DNA from: Deltaproteobacteria bacterium
GTDB taxonomy: Bacteria > Desulfobacterota > Binatia > UTPRO1
NCBI GenBank assembly: GCA_016200545.1
Contig: JACQEO010000024.1
Span: 32,131-96,130 of the forward strand
Direction: 5' to 3'
Length of the DNA stretch: 64,000 nt
Made by a program: the position numbers and the translations under genes. Of the stretch, positions 26,463-36,163 are shown in pieces. Numbering within the stretch: the first letter of the stretch is position 1; every line of letters starts with the position of its first letter. Under the pieces are notes generated by a model. That model was given only the letters and a program-made list of their open reading frames with translations, was not told the origin of the DNA and made no database searches.

Positions 26463-27228
26463 CGTCCGGCGCCGCCGTCGTCGTCAGCACGAGGAAGAAC
26501 TCGCGGTTGCCCGCGGGCCCGAGCAGCGGCGACGGATGGCGCGCGCGCACGACGAGGCCGGCGGCGCGGGCGAACGCCTCGATCTCGTCGAGGACGGCCG
26601 CGTGCAGCGCCGGGTCGCGCACGACACCGCCCCGTCCGACCTTGCCGCGGCCCACCTCGAACTGCGGCTTCACGAGAGCGACGATCGTGCGGTCCGGGGG
26701 CAACAAGCGCTGCACTGCCGGCAGGACGAGGCGCACCGAGATGAACGACGCGTCGATGGTCGCGAGGTCGAGGGGCTCGGGGATGCGCTCGGGGAGGAGG
26801 TGACGCACGTTGGTGCGCTCGAGGCTGACGACACGCGCATCCTCACGCAGCTTCCACGCCAGCTGCCCGTAGCCGACGTCGACGGCGTACACCCGCCGCG
26901 CGCCGCGCTGGAGAAGACAATCGGTGAAGCCCCCGGTCGAGGCGCCGACGTCGAGCGCCACCACGCCGCGGACGTCGAGCGCGAGCGCGTCGAGCACGGC
27001 GGCGAGCTTCATGCCGCCCCGGCTCACGTACGGGTGCTCCTCGCCGCGCACTTCGAGCGGCGCATCGCGAGCGACGCGGGCACCCGGCTTCTCGATGCGC
27101 GCCGTCCCGACGAAGACCAGTCCCGCCATGATGAGGCGTTGCGCGCGCTCCCGGGACTCCACGAGCCCGCGATCGACGAGGAGCTTGTCGACGCGCTGCG
27201 TGCGCTGCGTGCGTGCGCTCGCCGTCAT
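26446..27228 (-). CDS. tlyA: TlyA-type rRNA methyltransferase (hemolysin A family)
   Basis: The protein is 260 residues from the ATG at 27228. It has an N-terminal S4 RNA-binding domain ([29 protein letters not shown]) followed by a Rossmann methyltransferase fold with [21 protein letters not shown] and the catalytic [14 protein letters not shown]. Known TlyA proteins 2'-O-methylate 16S and 23S rRNA and affect capreomycin sensitivity. It is the last gene of the xseA-xseB-polyprenyl synthase-tlyA run. The plus-strand DUF1232 frame overlaps its 3' end by 17 bases. Confidence 0.9.
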   Translation of the reverse strand: MTASARTQRTQRVDKLLVDRGLVESRERAQRLIMAGLVFVGTARIEKPGARVARDAPLEVRGEEHPYVSRGGMKLAAVLDALALDVRGVVALDVGASTGGFTDCLLQRGARRVYAVDVGYGQLAWKLREDARVVSLERTNVRHLLPERIPEPLDLATIDASFISVRLVLPAVQRLLPPDRTIVALVKPQFEVGRGKVGRGGVVRDPALHAAVLDEIEAFARAAGLVVRARHPSPLLGPAGNREFFLVLTTTAAPDVSGDA

Positions 27229-27254
27229 TGCGGATGCCGCGGCGCCGCCCGTCC

Positions 27255-28151
27255 TCAGCGTCCTGCGGCGCGCTCCACGATGAAGGTCGCGAGCGCACGC
27301 AGCGGCGCGGCGCGCTCGCCGAGCGGCGCGAGCGCGGCGAGGCAGCGCGCGAGCAGCGCGCGGGCGACACCACACGCACCGTCGACGCCGAGCACCGCGG
27401 GATACGTCGCCTTGCCGTGCGCCGCGTCGCCGCCCTCGCGCTTGCCGGTAACCGCGGTCGACGCGGTGGCGTCGAGGAGATCGTCGGCGACTTGGAACGC
27501 GAGGCCGAGCTCGTGACCGTACGCACGCAGCGCCCGCAGCGCGGCGTCGGCAGCGCCGCCGGCGAGCGCGCCTACCTCCACGGCGGCGGCAATGAGCGCG
27601 GCGGTCTTGCGGCGATGGATGGACTCCACGAGCGCGATGTCGGCGCGCACACCCTCGGCCTCGAGGTCGGCGACCTGGCCGCCTACCATGCCGGCGGCGC
27701 CCGCGGCGTGCGCAATCACCGCGATCACCGCGAGCGCGCGCGTCGGCTCGAGGCCGGTGGTCGCGGCGCCCGCCGCGGCGAGGGCGAAGGCCTCGGTCAG
27801 CAGCGCGTCGCCGGCGAGGATCGCGTGCGCCTCGTCGAAGGCGACGTGCACCGTCGCGCGACCGCGGCGCAGGTCGTCGTCGTCCATCGCCGGTAGGTCG
27901 TCGTGAACGAGCGAGTAGGTGTGGATGAGCTCGACGGCGCAGGCGAAGGGCAGCGCACGCTCGTGTGTGCCGCCGGCGGCCTCGCATGCCATGAGCACGA
28001 GGATCGGGCGCACGCGCTTGCCGCCGGAGAAGACCGCGTATCGCATCGCCTCGAGCAGGCTGCGTGGGACGCCGTCGGTGGGCGCAAGTGCGCGCTCGAG
28101 CGCCGTCTCGATCACCGCGCGGCGCTCCGCGAGATAGGCCTCGACGTTCAC
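27255..28151 (-). CDS. ispA: Geranyl/farnesyl diphosphate synthase
   Basis: The 298-residue enzyme condenses isoprenyl diphosphates to make farnesyl (or longer) diphosphate for undecaprenol, quinones and other terpenoids. The first aspartate-rich motif is [14 protein letters not shown] and the second is FQVADDLLD. The KRVRPIL basic motif and the [10 protein letters not shown] spacing with an inserted region fit class II-type bacterial FPP synthases. The start at 28151 overlaps the xseB stop by four bases. The usual dxs gene, commonly next to ispA, is not present. Confidence 0.93.
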   Translation of the reverse strand: MNVEAYLAERRAVIETALERALAPTDGVPRSLLEAMRYAVFSGGKRVRPILVLMACEAAGGTHERALPFACAVELIHTYSLVHDDLPAMDDDDLRRGRATVHVAFDEAHAILAGDALLTEAFALAAAGAATTGLEPTRALAVIAVIAHAAGAAGMVGGQVADLEAEGVRADIALVESIHRRKTAALIAAAVEVGALAGGAADAALRALRAYGHELGLAFQVADDLLDATASTAVTGKREGGDAAHGKATYPAVLGVDGACGVARALLARCLAALAPLGERAAPLRALATFIVERAAGR

Positions 28152-28396
28152 TCCGACTCCGGGTCGAGCGGCCGCGTGCTCAGCCGACCCTGGGAATCGC
28201 GCATCAGCACCTCGACGCGTTGTTCGACCTCGGCGAGCTTCTCGTTCAGGACGCGCACCAGACCGACCCCGCGCTCGAACGCGGCGAGCGCGTCCTCGAG
28301 CGAGAGCTCGCCAGACTCGAGGCGCTGCACCGTCTCCTCGAGGTCCTGGAGCGCGTCCTCGAAGCGGACGCGCTTCGCCGCGTGCGTGTCAGCCAT
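28148..28396 (-). CDS. xseB: XseB, exonuclease VII small subunit
   Basis: The product is 82 residues with the family pattern [19 protein letters not shown] and [17 protein letters not shown], forming a helical hairpin that packs on XseA. The acidic tail follows. The ATG at 28396 is 81 bases downstream of xseA and the stop overlaps the next gene. Confidence 0.93.
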   Translation of the reverse strand: MADTHAAKRVRFEDALQDLEETVQRLESGELSLEDALAAFERGVGLVRVLNEKLAEVEQRVEVLMRDSQGRLSTRPLDPESE

Positions 28397-28477
28397 GCGT
28401 GCTCTCCGCCTTAACGCGAAACCCGCGCGATGAAAATAGCGCGAGAAGCGCCCGCGGCGTGTGTTCGGACGCCGTGC

Positions 28478-29695
28478 TCACGAGTCGGAGCGCGGCGGGG
28501 CGGTGATGCGCGCGCGCGCGCGACCGACCGCGAACGTGAGCTCCACCGCGTCCCCTTCGGCGAGGGTGCCGGCGTCGCGCACGACCGTGCCGTCCGGGCG
28601 GCGTGTGAGGCTGTAACCGCGCTGCAGGACGGCAAGCGGGCTCAAGTCGTCGAGCGAGCCGGCGGCGCCGGCGACGCGTGCGCGTCCGTCACGCAACGTC
28701 GCGCCGATGGCGCGCTGCAAGCGTGCCTCCAGACTCGCGGCGCGCGCGCCGAGGTCGCGCACGGTGCGCCGTGGGTCGCGCACGCGTGCCGCGAGCGCGC
28801 CGACGCGACGCTGCTCGGCGCCGCAACGCCGTAGGAGCGCGTCGCCGAGCGCGCCGGCGCCACGCGCGAGGCGCGCCTCGAGATCCGCGACGCGCGGCAC
28901 CACCATCTCGGCGGCAGCAGTCGGCGTCGGCGCGCGGCGATCGGCGACCAGGCACGCGATCGTGAAGTCCACCTCGTGGCCGATGGCGGCGACGACCGGC
29001 AGCCGCGACGCGACGATCGCCCGCCCCACCCGCTCTTCGTTGAACGGCCAGAGATCCTCGAGCGAACCGCCGCCGCGCCCGACGATCAACACTTCGAGCG
29101 CGGGATGGGCGTTCAAGTCGTCGAGCGCGCGCACGATGTCGTCGGCGGCGCCGGCGCCCTGCACGCGCATCGGCCGGATGACGACGTGCAGCGCCGGGCA
29201 GCGGCCGCGTAGGATGACCAAGATATCGTGCAGCGCGGCGCCGCCGAGCGCGGTGGCGATGCCGATGTGGCGCGGAAAGAACGGCAGCGGCCGCTTGCGG
29301 TCCTCGTCGAAAAGTCCCTCGGCGGCGAGGCGCTCTTTCAATTGCTCGAACGCGAGCTGCAGGGCGCCGCGGCCAAGCGGCTCGAGCCGGTCGACGTAGA
29401 GCTGGAGGTCGCCGCGCGCGGGATAGAGGCCGATCTGCCCCTGGACAACGACCTGCTGGCCGTCGGCCGGCGCGAAGACGAGGAGCTGCGCGGCGCTGCG
29501 GAAGAGGACGCAGCGAAGCTGGCTGCGATCGTCCTTCAACGTGAAGTAGAGGTGCCCCGAGGCGGCGGGGTGCAGGTTCGAGATCTCGCCCGCGACCAGG
29601 ACGCCCCCGAGCTCGGCGGCGAGCGTGTCGCGTACCATCTGCGTCAGTTGACTGACGGTGAGCGGCGCCGGTGCGCGCCGCGAGCGCGGAAGCAT
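28478..29695 (-). CDS. xseA: XseA, exonuclease VII large subunit
   Basis: XseA cuts single-stranded DNA from both ends. The 405-residue product starts at an ATG at 29695 with the OB-fold domain PLTVSQLTQMVRDTL and GEISNLHPAASGHLYFTLKD, then the catalytic domain with VIVTGPAGAA-like VVIRPMRVQGAGAADDIVRAL, IVGRGGGSLEDLWPFNEE and IGHEVDFTIACLVADRRAPTPTAAAE. An Arg-rich coiled-coil C-terminal region is typical. Confidence 0.94.
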   Translation of the reverse strand: MLPRSRRAPAPLTVSQLTQMVRDTLAAELGGVLVAGEISNLHPAASGHLYFTLKDDRSQLRCVLFRSAAQLLVFAPADGQQVVVQGQIGLYPARGDLQLYVDRLEPLGRGALQLAFEQLKERLAAEGLFDEDRKRPLPFFPRHIGIATALGGAALHDILVILRGRCPALHVVIRPMRVQGAGAADDIVRALDDLNAHPALEVLIVGRGGGSLEDLWPFNEERVGRAIVASRLPVVAAIGHEVDFTIACLVADRRAPTPTAAAEMVVPRVADLEARLARGAGALGDALLRRCGAEQRRVGALAARVRDPRRTVRDLGARAASLEARLQRAIGATLRDGRARVAGAAGSLDDLSPLAVLQRGYSLTRRPDGTVVRDAGTLAEGDAVELTFAVGRARARITAPPRSDS

Positions 29696-29768
29696 CGCCG
29701 CGACCCTAACAACGCCGGCGCGCAGCGACAAGTCGCACCGACCCGGCGGCAGCCGCGCCCGATGTGCG

Positions 29769-31157
29769 TCAGTCGCTCTTCGCGACCAACGTCTTGAAGA
29801 CCTTCCAGCTCTTCAGAAGCTCGAGCGCGTGATCGAGCTGCGGATCCTTGCCGAGCTCGCCTTCCTTGATGCCCGCCTCGCCTTCCTCGGAGGGCATCTC
29901 GTCGGGTGCTGCGGGCGGCGGTGCGACTTCGGTGTCACCCGGCTCCGAGTTCTGCTGCGGCTGCGGCTTCCGTTTCTGCTCGAAGTGCCGCGGTAGGTTC
30001 TCCTCGCGCAGCAGCTGCTGCGCGGTCTTCCCGCCGCCTGCTGGGCGTGTCATCAGCACGTTGTCCATGATGATGTCGGGAACGATGCCGGTCGCCTGGA
30101 TCGAGCGTCCGCTCGGCGTGTAGTAGCGCGCCGTCGTGAGACGGAGCGCGGAGTTGTCGTCGAGCGGTAGAATCGTCTGCACCGAGCCTTTGCCGAACGT
30201 CTGCGTACCGAGGATGATCGCGCGCTTGTGGTCTTGGAGCGCGCCGGCGACGATCTCCGAGGCGCTCGCGGTGCCGCCGTTCACGAGCACGACCATCGGA
30301 AAGTCCATGTAGCTTCCGGGCCGGCGTGCGAAGTACTTCTGCTTCTGATTCTCGAGGCGCCCGTCGGTGTAAACGATCAGCCCGGAATCGAGGAAGGTGT
30401 CGGAGACTTTCACCGCCTGGGTGAGGAGCCCGCCTGGATCGTTCCGCAGATCCAAGACTATGCCCTCGATCGGCCCCTCGCGTGTCCATTGCTCGAGCAC
30501 GCGCTCGACGTCGGTGTCGGTGCGCTCCTGGAACTGCGTGACGCGGAGGTAGCCGTAACCCTTCTCGAGGCTCTTCGACTTGACGCTCTGGATCTTGATG
30601 ACCTCGCGCAGCAACGAAACGTCGAAGATCTCGTTCACCTTTTCGCGCTTGATCGAGAGCACGACCTTGCTACCCTTCGGGCCGCGCATCTTCTTCACCG
30701 CGTCGACGAGCGTCATGTCCTTGGTGAACTGACCGTCGATCTTGATGATCATGTCGCCGGCCTTCATGCCGGCGCGGTAGGCGGGAGTGTCTTCGATCGG
30801 CGACACCACCGTGAGCACGTTGTTGCGCATCGTGATCTCGATGCCGAGACCGCCGAAGCTGCCCTTGGTGTCGACCTGGAGCTCCTTGTAGAGCTCGGGC
30901 GTCAGGTAGGCGCTGTGCGGATCGAGGGAGGTGAGCATGCCGTTGATGGCGCCCTCGATCAGCTGATCGCTCGACACCTCGTCGACGTAGTTCTTCTGGA
31001 CGATCGCAAGGATGTTGGTGAAGATTTGCAGGTTTTCGTAGGAGGCGTCCTTGCCGACGGCGTCGACTTTCGTGACCCCGCGCCCGCCCGAGAAGAGCAC
31101 CGCGAGAATGGCAAAGAGTGCGAGGACTCCCGTGAGGCTGCGTCGCCGACGTGACAT
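29769..31157 (-). CDS. ctpA: CtpA-type C-terminal processing protease (S41)
   Basis: The product is 462 residues from the ATG at 31157 (MSRRRRSLTGVLALFAILAVLFSGG), with a signal-anchor N-terminus. A PDZ domain (LGIEITMRNNVLTVVSPIEDTPAYRAGM) is followed by the S41 catalytic core with nucleophile S in GGTASASEIV and the general-base K in FGKGSVQTI. C-terminal processing proteases trim or degrade periplasmic proteins. A Pro/Glu-rich tail (about residues 390-440) is an extra feature. The gene is separated by 91 bases from the cytochrome gene downstream of the iron operon. Confidence 0.93.
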   Translation of the reverse strand: MSRRRRSLTGVLALFAILAVLFSGGRGVTKVDAVGKDASYENLQIFTNILAIVQKNYVDEVSSDQLIEGAINGMLTSLDPHSAYLTPELYKELQVDTKGSFGGLGIEITMRNNVLTVVSPIEDTPAYRAGMKAGDMIIKIDGQFTKDMTLVDAVKKMRGPKGSKVVLSIKREKVNEIFDVSLLREVIKIQSVKSKSLEKGYGYLRVTQFQERTDTDVERVLEQWTREGPIEGIVLDLRNDPGGLLTQAVKVSDTFLDSGLIVYTDGRLENQKQKYFARRPGSYMDFPMVVLVNGGTASASEIVAGALQDHKRAIILGTQTFGKGSVQTILPLDDNSALRLTTARYYTPSGRSIQATGIVPDIIMDNVLMTRPAGGGKTAQQLLREENLPRHFEQKRKPQPQQNSEPGDTEVAPPPAAPDEMPSEEGEAGIKEGELGKDPQLDHALELLKSWKVFKTLVAKSD

Positions 31158-31248
31158 GGTGCGCTCCGTGTGGGCCGAAAAGATCGTCGGATTATACCGG
31201 AGGCGCGCGGACCCGCAAACCCGCGTCTTTGCGGGCACGACGACCGTC

Positions 31249-31686
31249 TCAACGACGGACGGCGGCGTCGGGGGCGAGCGTTCGCAGATAGGCGATCACC
31301 GCCCAGCGCTCGTTCTCGGCGAGCGCGCCGCGAAAGGAGGGCATGGCGGTGCCCGGCTTCCCTTCGGTGATGCGGTAGAAGAGGTACGAATCCGAGTGCT
31401 GCGCAAGGACGTCGCTGTCGCGGAATTTGGCGGGCGGCGGCGCCAGGCCGGCTGCGGCGACGCCGCGGCCGTCGGCGTGCTCGCCGTGACAGCTCACGCA
31501 ATTGCTCTCGAAGACGGCGGCGCCCTCGGCCACCGCCGCGGGATCGTGCAAGCGCGGATTGACGCGCGCGGCGACGTTGGCGGGCAGATCCTCGCGCGGT
31601 ACGCTGCTCGACGCGCGCGTCCAGAGCTCGGCGCCAATCGCCGCCGCCACAGCGACGCCGACGAGCGCTGCGCCCGTCCGCGTCAT
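31249..31686 (-). CDS. c-type cytochrome, single haem
   Basis: The 145-residue product has a signal anchor (VGVAVAAAIGAELWTR) and the haem-binding motif CVSCH in FESNCVSCHGEHADG. A later M in TAMPSF is the likely axial ligand. It overlaps the FTR1 permease gene by four bases. In other bacteria such small cytochromes support Fe(II)/Fe(III) redox steps needed by FTR1-type uptake; this link is inference. The gene is intact. Confidence 0.85.
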   Translation of the reverse strand: MTRTGAALVGVAVAAAIGAELWTRASSSVPREDLPANVAARVNPRLHDPAAVAEGAAVFESNCVSCHGEHADGRGVAAAGLAPPPAKFRDSDVLAQHSDSYLFYRITEGKPGTAMPSFRGALAENERWAVIAYLRTLAPDAAVRR

Positions 31687-32915
31687 GGCCGCGCCGCCTG
31701 CGCGCGCTCGAGGCGCACGCCGGAACGCGCCAGCAGCGTGTAGACGGCGCCGACGACGAGCGCGACCAGGAGCGCTGCCTGCGCCAGCAGCGGTTCGAGG
31801 AACGGATAGACCGCGAGCCAATCGCGCAGCACGATCGGGTCGGGAATCGCGACCGGCGTCACCGAGACCAGACCCGCCTCTTGGAGCTCGCGCACCCCGG
31901 CGCCCGCGAACTTGAAGGCGAGCACGTAGAGCAGCGCCCCGGTCACGGCGAAGAACGGTCGGATCGGGATCCGCACGCCGTAGCGGAAGAGCGCGACCCC
32001 GATCGCAACGAGACAGACGACACCGAGCGCGAACCCCGACGCGACGGCGGAGAGCCCGAGGGGCGCACCCGCGGCGCGGCCGGCGAGCGCCTCGTAGAAG
32101 AGGACGGTCTCGAAACCCTCGCGAAAGACCACCAAGAACGCGAGCAGGACGAGGCTGCGCGCGTGGCCGCTGCCGAGCGCGCCGTCGAGGCGCGAGCGCA
32201 CGAACGCCTGCCAGCGTTGCGCCTCGGACTTCGAGATCAGCCAGTAGGACGCCGTGAAGAGGACGACGACCGCGAGCAACATCGTGACGCCCTCGAGCAC
32301 CTCGCGCGCCGCGCCGCCGAGCGGCACGATCCTGCCGGCGACGGCGGCGAGCGTGAGGCTCGCGAGCACCGCGGCGCCGCCGCCCGCATACAAGAGCACG
32401 CGCTTCTCGTCGCGACCGATCTTCGTCAGATACGCGGCGAGCGCGGTGAGGATGAGCAGGGCCTCGAATCCCTCGCGCACGATGATGAGGAGCGCGTCGA
32501 CGAAGAGGCTCGACGGGCTCGCGGCGAGTCCGGGTCGTGCCACCAGGTCGAGGAGGTCGGCGAGCGCCGCCGCCTGCACGCGGACGTCGCCCGCCGGCGC
32601 GCCGCTCTTCATCGCTCCCGCGAGCGCCAGCCAGCGCACCTCGAGATCCCGGTAGCGCGTCGGATCCGCGGCCTTCACCTCGGTGTCGAGCGGCGAGCTC
32701 TCGAAGCGGAGGAACGCGTCGCCGACGGCGAGCCGCGCCGACTCCTCGGGATAGCGCGCGCCCGCGTCGCGGATGAGGGCCGCGAAGTCCGTCTCGTCGG
32801 CCACGGCGACGCGCCCGAGCGTGAGCAGCGCGAGCGCGACGGCGACGCCGAAGCGCCACAGGCGCGCGCCGCCGACGGCGCGCACGTGCCGATCTGCGGA
32901 CGTGGCGCGGCTCAC
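31683..32915 (-). CDS. FTR1-family iron permease
   Basis: The product is 410 residues from a GTG at 32915 that overlaps the upstream stop. After a signal peptide and a periplasmic N-terminal domain, it has about seven membrane spans with the two iron-binding motifs REGFE (VREGFEALLIL and FREGFETVLFYEAL), which are the REXXE signatures of FTR1/EfeU. It imports iron, probably after oxidation by a partner. It lies between the P19/Tp34-like lipoprotein and the cytochrome in a three-gene operon. Confidence 0.92.
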   Translation of the reverse strand: MSRATSADRHVRAVGGARLWRFGVAVALALLTLGRVAVADETDFAALIRDAGARYPEESARLAVGDAFLRFESSPLDTEVKAADPTRYRDLEVRWLALAGAMKSGAPAGDVRVQAAALADLLDLVARPGLAASPSSLFVDALLIIVREGFEALLILTALAAYLTKIGRDEKRVLLYAGGGAAVLASLTLAAVAGRIVPLGGAAREVLEGVTMLLAVVVLFTASYWLISKSEAQRWQAFVRSRLDGALGSGHARSLVLLAFLVVFREGFETVLFYEALAGRAAGAPLGLSAVASGFALGVVCLVAIGVALFRYGVRIPIRPFFAVTGALLYVLAFKFAGAGVRELQEAGLVSVTPVAIPDPIVLRDWLAVYPFLEPLLAQAALLVALVVGAVYTLLARSGVRLERAQAARP

Positions 32916-34324
32916 GTGTTCGCCCCGCGTCGCGGCGGCAGTGGCACCTCGACCTCGGCGGGTCGGTCGAGACGCGACCGATCGACGCATCCGAGCGCCG
33001 GCGGGTCGACGTGGATGCGCACGTCGGTCACACCCGGCGGCAACGCGAGCGTGGCGCCGTAGTGCGAGAAGATCGAGAGCAGCGGATACAGGCTGACGGT
33101 GCCGACGGGGCGCGTGCCGGCGAGGAACGTCAGGTCGACGCGGGCGTCGGGGACGAGCTGCCCGGTGTCACGATCGAGGAGCGCCACCTCGACGTGATTG
33201 GTCGCATCGGCCGCCACCGGTGCCAACACCGGCGCGCCGTCGCTCCAGGTCCAGATCGGCTCCGGGCCCTCGACGATGAGGCCGATCCGATACGGGCCGG
33301 CGTCGACCAGCGTACCGGCCTCGGTGCGCGCTTGCAGAACGTCGTCGCCGATTGCGTAGTCGGCGTCCGGCGGCTGCACCGGATGGGCATCGAAACGGAG
33401 CGCACCCTGCTGCACGTACGCCGCGATCGTCGCGGTGACCGGGGTCACGAAGTGGGTCAGCATGTCGCCGTGGCGCGCGTACGCCGGAGGCGACGCGTGC
33501 ACCGTGATCGTCACCGCCCCCTCGCCGGGCAGGGCGACGTTGGCGCCGTATTGATGGAAGTCGCCCCAGAGCTCGCTGAGCGCGATCTCGCTCCTGCGGC
33601 CTTCCTGGTCGAGCGTCGCCGTCACCTGCGCGGCCGGAAGGAAGCGCTTGGTGCGACGCTCGCGGAGGAGGACGGCCAGGTAGACGGCACTGGGATCGGG
33701 AGCCGCCGCGACGAGCTCGCCGCCGCGTCGATGGAAGATGGGACGCGCCGGTCCCGACGCGACGCCGACGCGGTACTCCCCCACGACCACTTCGGCGGCG
33801 ACGGCCTCGTCGGCGCGCGCGGTCGCGAGGACGGCGCCGCGGATCTCCTCGGGCACCGCGCCCGCGAGCAGTTCCTCGACACGCGCGAGCGTGCGGCTCG
33901 CCTCGCTCGCAACCTCGGCGGGCGGCGCGTGGCGCGCGATCGCCGCGCGCGTACGCGCGAGACCGTCGCGAATGGCGGCGGTACGCGTTGCATCGGGTGC
34001 GCCGCTTGTCGCCGCGGTTGCAGCCAACGACGCGAACTTGCTCTCGGCCTGCTCGGCGAAGAGCTCGGTCTCGGCGTACTCGGTTGCGTCAGCGACCGTC
34101 CCGCCCGCGGGCGGCACCGCGTTGGCGTACTCCTGACGGACGAGCTTGAGCGCGCCGATCACCTCCGCCGCGCCGGCGGCCGCGGCGGGTGTCGGCGTCG
34201 AGGGCGGCCGCGTGGCGCTCCCCGGCGCGTCGCCGGCGCGCGCGCACCCGACGATCACCACCAGGACAACGCCGCCGAGCCTGCGGCGTCGCGAGGTCCG
34301 TTGCCAGGTGAAACTGAAAATCAT
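32912..34324 (-). CDS. Lipoprotein with two P19/Tp34-like iron-binding domains
   Basis: The product is 470 residues (ATG at 34324). The signal peptide ends in VIVGC and a lipid-attached cysteine. The C-terminal half has two related beta-sandwich repeats: one with FHQYGANVALPGEGAVTITV and one with FSHYGATLALPPGVTDVRIHV. The FxxYGAxxALP motif is the P19/Tp34 signature, a copper/iron-binding periplasmic protein paired with FTR1-type permeases in other bacteria. A duplicated domain in one protein is unusual. It is the first gene of the operon and its start lies inside a Fur-type box. Confidence 0.82.
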   Translation of the reverse strand: MIFSFTWQRTSRRRRLGGVVLVVIVGCARAGDAPGSATRPPSTPTPAAAAGAAEVIGALKLVRQEYANAVPPAGGTVADATEYAETELFAEQAESKFASLAATAATSGAPDATRTAAIRDGLARTRAAIARHAPPAEVASEASRTLARVEELLAGAVPEEIRGAVLATARADEAVAAEVVVGEYRVGVASGPARPIFHRRGGELVAAAPDPSAVYLAVLLRERRTKRFLPAAQVTATLDQEGRRSEIALSELWGDFHQYGANVALPGEGAVTITVHASPPAYARHGDMLTHFVTPVTATIAAYVQQGALRFDAHPVQPPDADYAIGDDVLQARTEAGTLVDAGPYRIGLIVEGPEPIWTWSDGAPVLAPVAADATNHVEVALLDRDTGQLVPDARVDLTFLAGTRPVGTVSLYPLLSIFSHYGATLALPPGVTDVRIHVDPPALGCVDRSRLDRPAEVEVPLPPRRGANT

Positions 34325-34365
34325 TCTCAACTGAGAAGCTATATCGCGACGGCGCGCGCTGTCAA
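34315..34365 (-). promoter_or_regulatory. Promoter with a Fur box, iron operon
   Basis: On the minus strand TTGACA (34360-34365) is 16 bases from TATAGC (34338-34343). Immediately downstream, TGAGAATGATTTTCA (34315-34329) matches the 15-base Fur-box core at 13 of 15 positions. A Fur repressor loaded with iron would therefore block transcription at or next to the start site of the P19-FTR1-cytochrome operon. The box overlaps the ATG at 34324. Confidence 0.78.
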
Positions 34366-34379
34366 TTGGACCCCCCGGC

Positions 34380-35078
34380 TCACCGGTTCGCTGAGAAGAG
34401 CATCGGTACGACGAGGTACGCGAATGTGTTGTTCATCATGTGCATGACGACGGACGCCGTACAGTCTTCCCACCACACGAATAGCGCGAGCGGGACGAGT
34501 GCCCATACACTGATGAACAGCACTCCGCCGGCACCGAAATACGGATAGTGAATGGTCGCGAACGCGACGATCGACATCGCTCCCGCGAGCGATGTGCGTA
34601 CATGAGTACGCAACGCCCCCACCCAGAGCACCCGAAAGAAGATCTCCTCACAGAAGGCCGCCGTCACCGTGACGCTGAAGAACATGACCGCGAGCTCGGT
34701 TCGAGTCGGCGACTCGAACTCCATGCCGCGGACGGGCGGCAATCCCCATTGCCGCAGCACCGAGCTCACGGCCACGTAGATGCCCACCCCGATGACGAAA
34801 CCGGCACACGTGCTCACGCAGCGCCACATCGTCACCCGCATGCGCAAACCATAGGCGCGCAACTGACGCCACCCAGCCACCCGAACGACCACCGCAAACG
34901 TGATCCAGTTGGCCACGGCATACACCGCGAAATCGCGATAGGGGGACCGAGGCAGCATCTGCGCGACGTCGCCTGGCGGCGACGCGAGGACCCTGAGGAA
35001 CGCACTCGTCAGGACGACCGGCAACGCCGTCAGCGCGAGGAGGCCACCCAGGCAACGGGGCGACAGACCGTTCCTCAT
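34380..35078 (-). CDS. CPBP-family membrane protease (CAAX-like)
   Basis: The product is 232 residues from the ATG at 35078, with about seven hydrophobic spans. The conserved CPBP motifs are visible: EEIFFR (FCEEIFFRVLWVG), a FATIHYPYFGAGGV histidine motif and HMMNNTFAYL near the end. Family members include bacteriocin-immunity and prenyl-protein proteases. It overlaps the LLM oxidoreductase gene by four bases. Confidence 0.85.
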   Translation of the reverse strand: MRNGLSPRCLGGLLALTALPVVLTSAFLRVLASPPGDVAQMLPRSPYRDFAVYAVANWITFAVVVRVAGWRQLRAYGLRMRVTMWRCVSTCAGFVIGVGIYVAVSSVLRQWGLPPVRGMEFESPTRTELAVMFFSVTVTAAFCEEIFFRVLWVGALRTHVRTSLAGAMSIVAFATIHYPYFGAGGVLFISVWALVPLALFVWWEDCTASVVMHMMNNTFAYLVVPMLFSANR

Positions 35079-36139
35079 ACGAGCGCATGGAGCCGGGGCA
35101 TCACCTCGTTGATGAACAAGCCCAAGCTTCTCACTGCGGTCTCGCGCGGCATGGCGCCAAAGTCGACCTGCCACATGACGTGGTCGATCCGGAGCTCCTC
35201 CGCCAGCCATGCTACGTGGTCCGCGACGCGCGCGGGACACCCGAACACCGCGCTGCCCGCACGTTGGAGGTGCTCCGGCGTACTCGCGCGGATTACTTGC
35301 GCCAGATGCGCATAGCCCGGGTACGCGCCGCTCCGTGCATGCTCCCACGCGTTGGCCGCGTCTTCCCACACGTCGAAGTAGCGGGTCAGGTACCGCCCCC
35401 CCTCCTCTCGAGCTCTGGTATCGCTCTCGGCGACGTAGAGCGGCAAGCTCACCGCGATCTCGGCGGCACGCGTGGTCGTCCCGCCGGACTGGAACGCCTC
35501 TCGATAGATGCCTATCAACTCCTTGAGGAAGGTCCGGTCCGCGAGGACGAACGTCGCCATCAGCTTGAATCCCTTCCTGCCGATCCATGCGAAGCTTTCC
35601 GGCGACAGTGACGCGGCAACCCACACCGGAGGATGCGGGCGCTGCGTCGGGCGCGGAAGGCACGTCGCGTCCCGAAAGGAAAAGAACGGCGTATCGACGC
35701 TCACGCTCTCCTCCGTCCACAGACGGAGCACGGTCTCGACCGTCGCCACGAACCGCTCACGACTCTGATCGATCGGAACGCCGAGAGCCGCGAACTCGTA
35801 GGGCATGTACCCCCTCGCGAAGCCGACCTCGAGACGTCCCTCGCTGATCGCATCCACCATGGCTGTCTCGGCGGCAAGTTGCAGAGGATGATGGAACGAA
35901 GGCAAGACGCCGCCGGTGATCAGGCGAACGGAACGAGTCCGCGCCGCGACCGCCGCAAAGAACGCCAATGGTGACGGACAATATCCACCGTAAGGGTGCA
36001 AGAGATGCTCCGTCATCTTGATGCTGTGCAATCCTGCGTGATCCGCCATGGCGCAGAGCGCAAGCGCGTTCGCGAAGTACTCGGTCGGCGACATCACGGT
36101 CGGATGGACATCTGGTAAGAACGACAGCCCACAACGCAT
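35075..36139 (-). CDS. Luciferase-like (LLM class) flavin-dependent oxidoreductase
   Basis: The product is 354 residues with the bacterial-luciferase-like TIM barrel. Family features are the N-terminal FANALALCAMADHAGLHSIKMTEHLLHPYGGY, FAAVAARTRSVRLITGGVLPSFHHPLQLAAETAMVDAISEGRLEVGFARGY and VWVAASLSPESFAWIGRKGF. It would use reduced flavin to oxygenate a hydrophobic or sulfur-containing substrate. It lies 24 bases downstream of the DUF1302 gene, so uptake through the outer membrane and oxidation may be linked. Confidence 0.88.
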   Translation of the reverse strand: MRCGLSFLPDVHPTVMSPTEYFANALALCAMADHAGLHSIKMTEHLLHPYGGYCPSPLAFFAAVAARTRSVRLITGGVLPSFHHPLQLAAETAMVDAISEGRLEVGFARGYMPYEFAALGVPIDQSRERFVATVETVLRLWTEESVSVDTPFFSFRDATCLPRPTQRPHPPVWVAASLSPESFAWIGRKGFKLMATFVLADRTFLKELIGIYREAFQSGGTTTRAAEIAVSLPLYVAESDTRAREEGGRYLTRYFDVWEDAANAWEHARSGAYPGYAHLAQVIRASTPEHLQRAGSAVFGCPARVADHVAWLAEELRIDHVMWQVDFGAMPRETAVRSLGLFINEVMPRLHALV

Positions 36140-36163
36140 GTGCGCGCTCCTCTCGTCGCTCGT

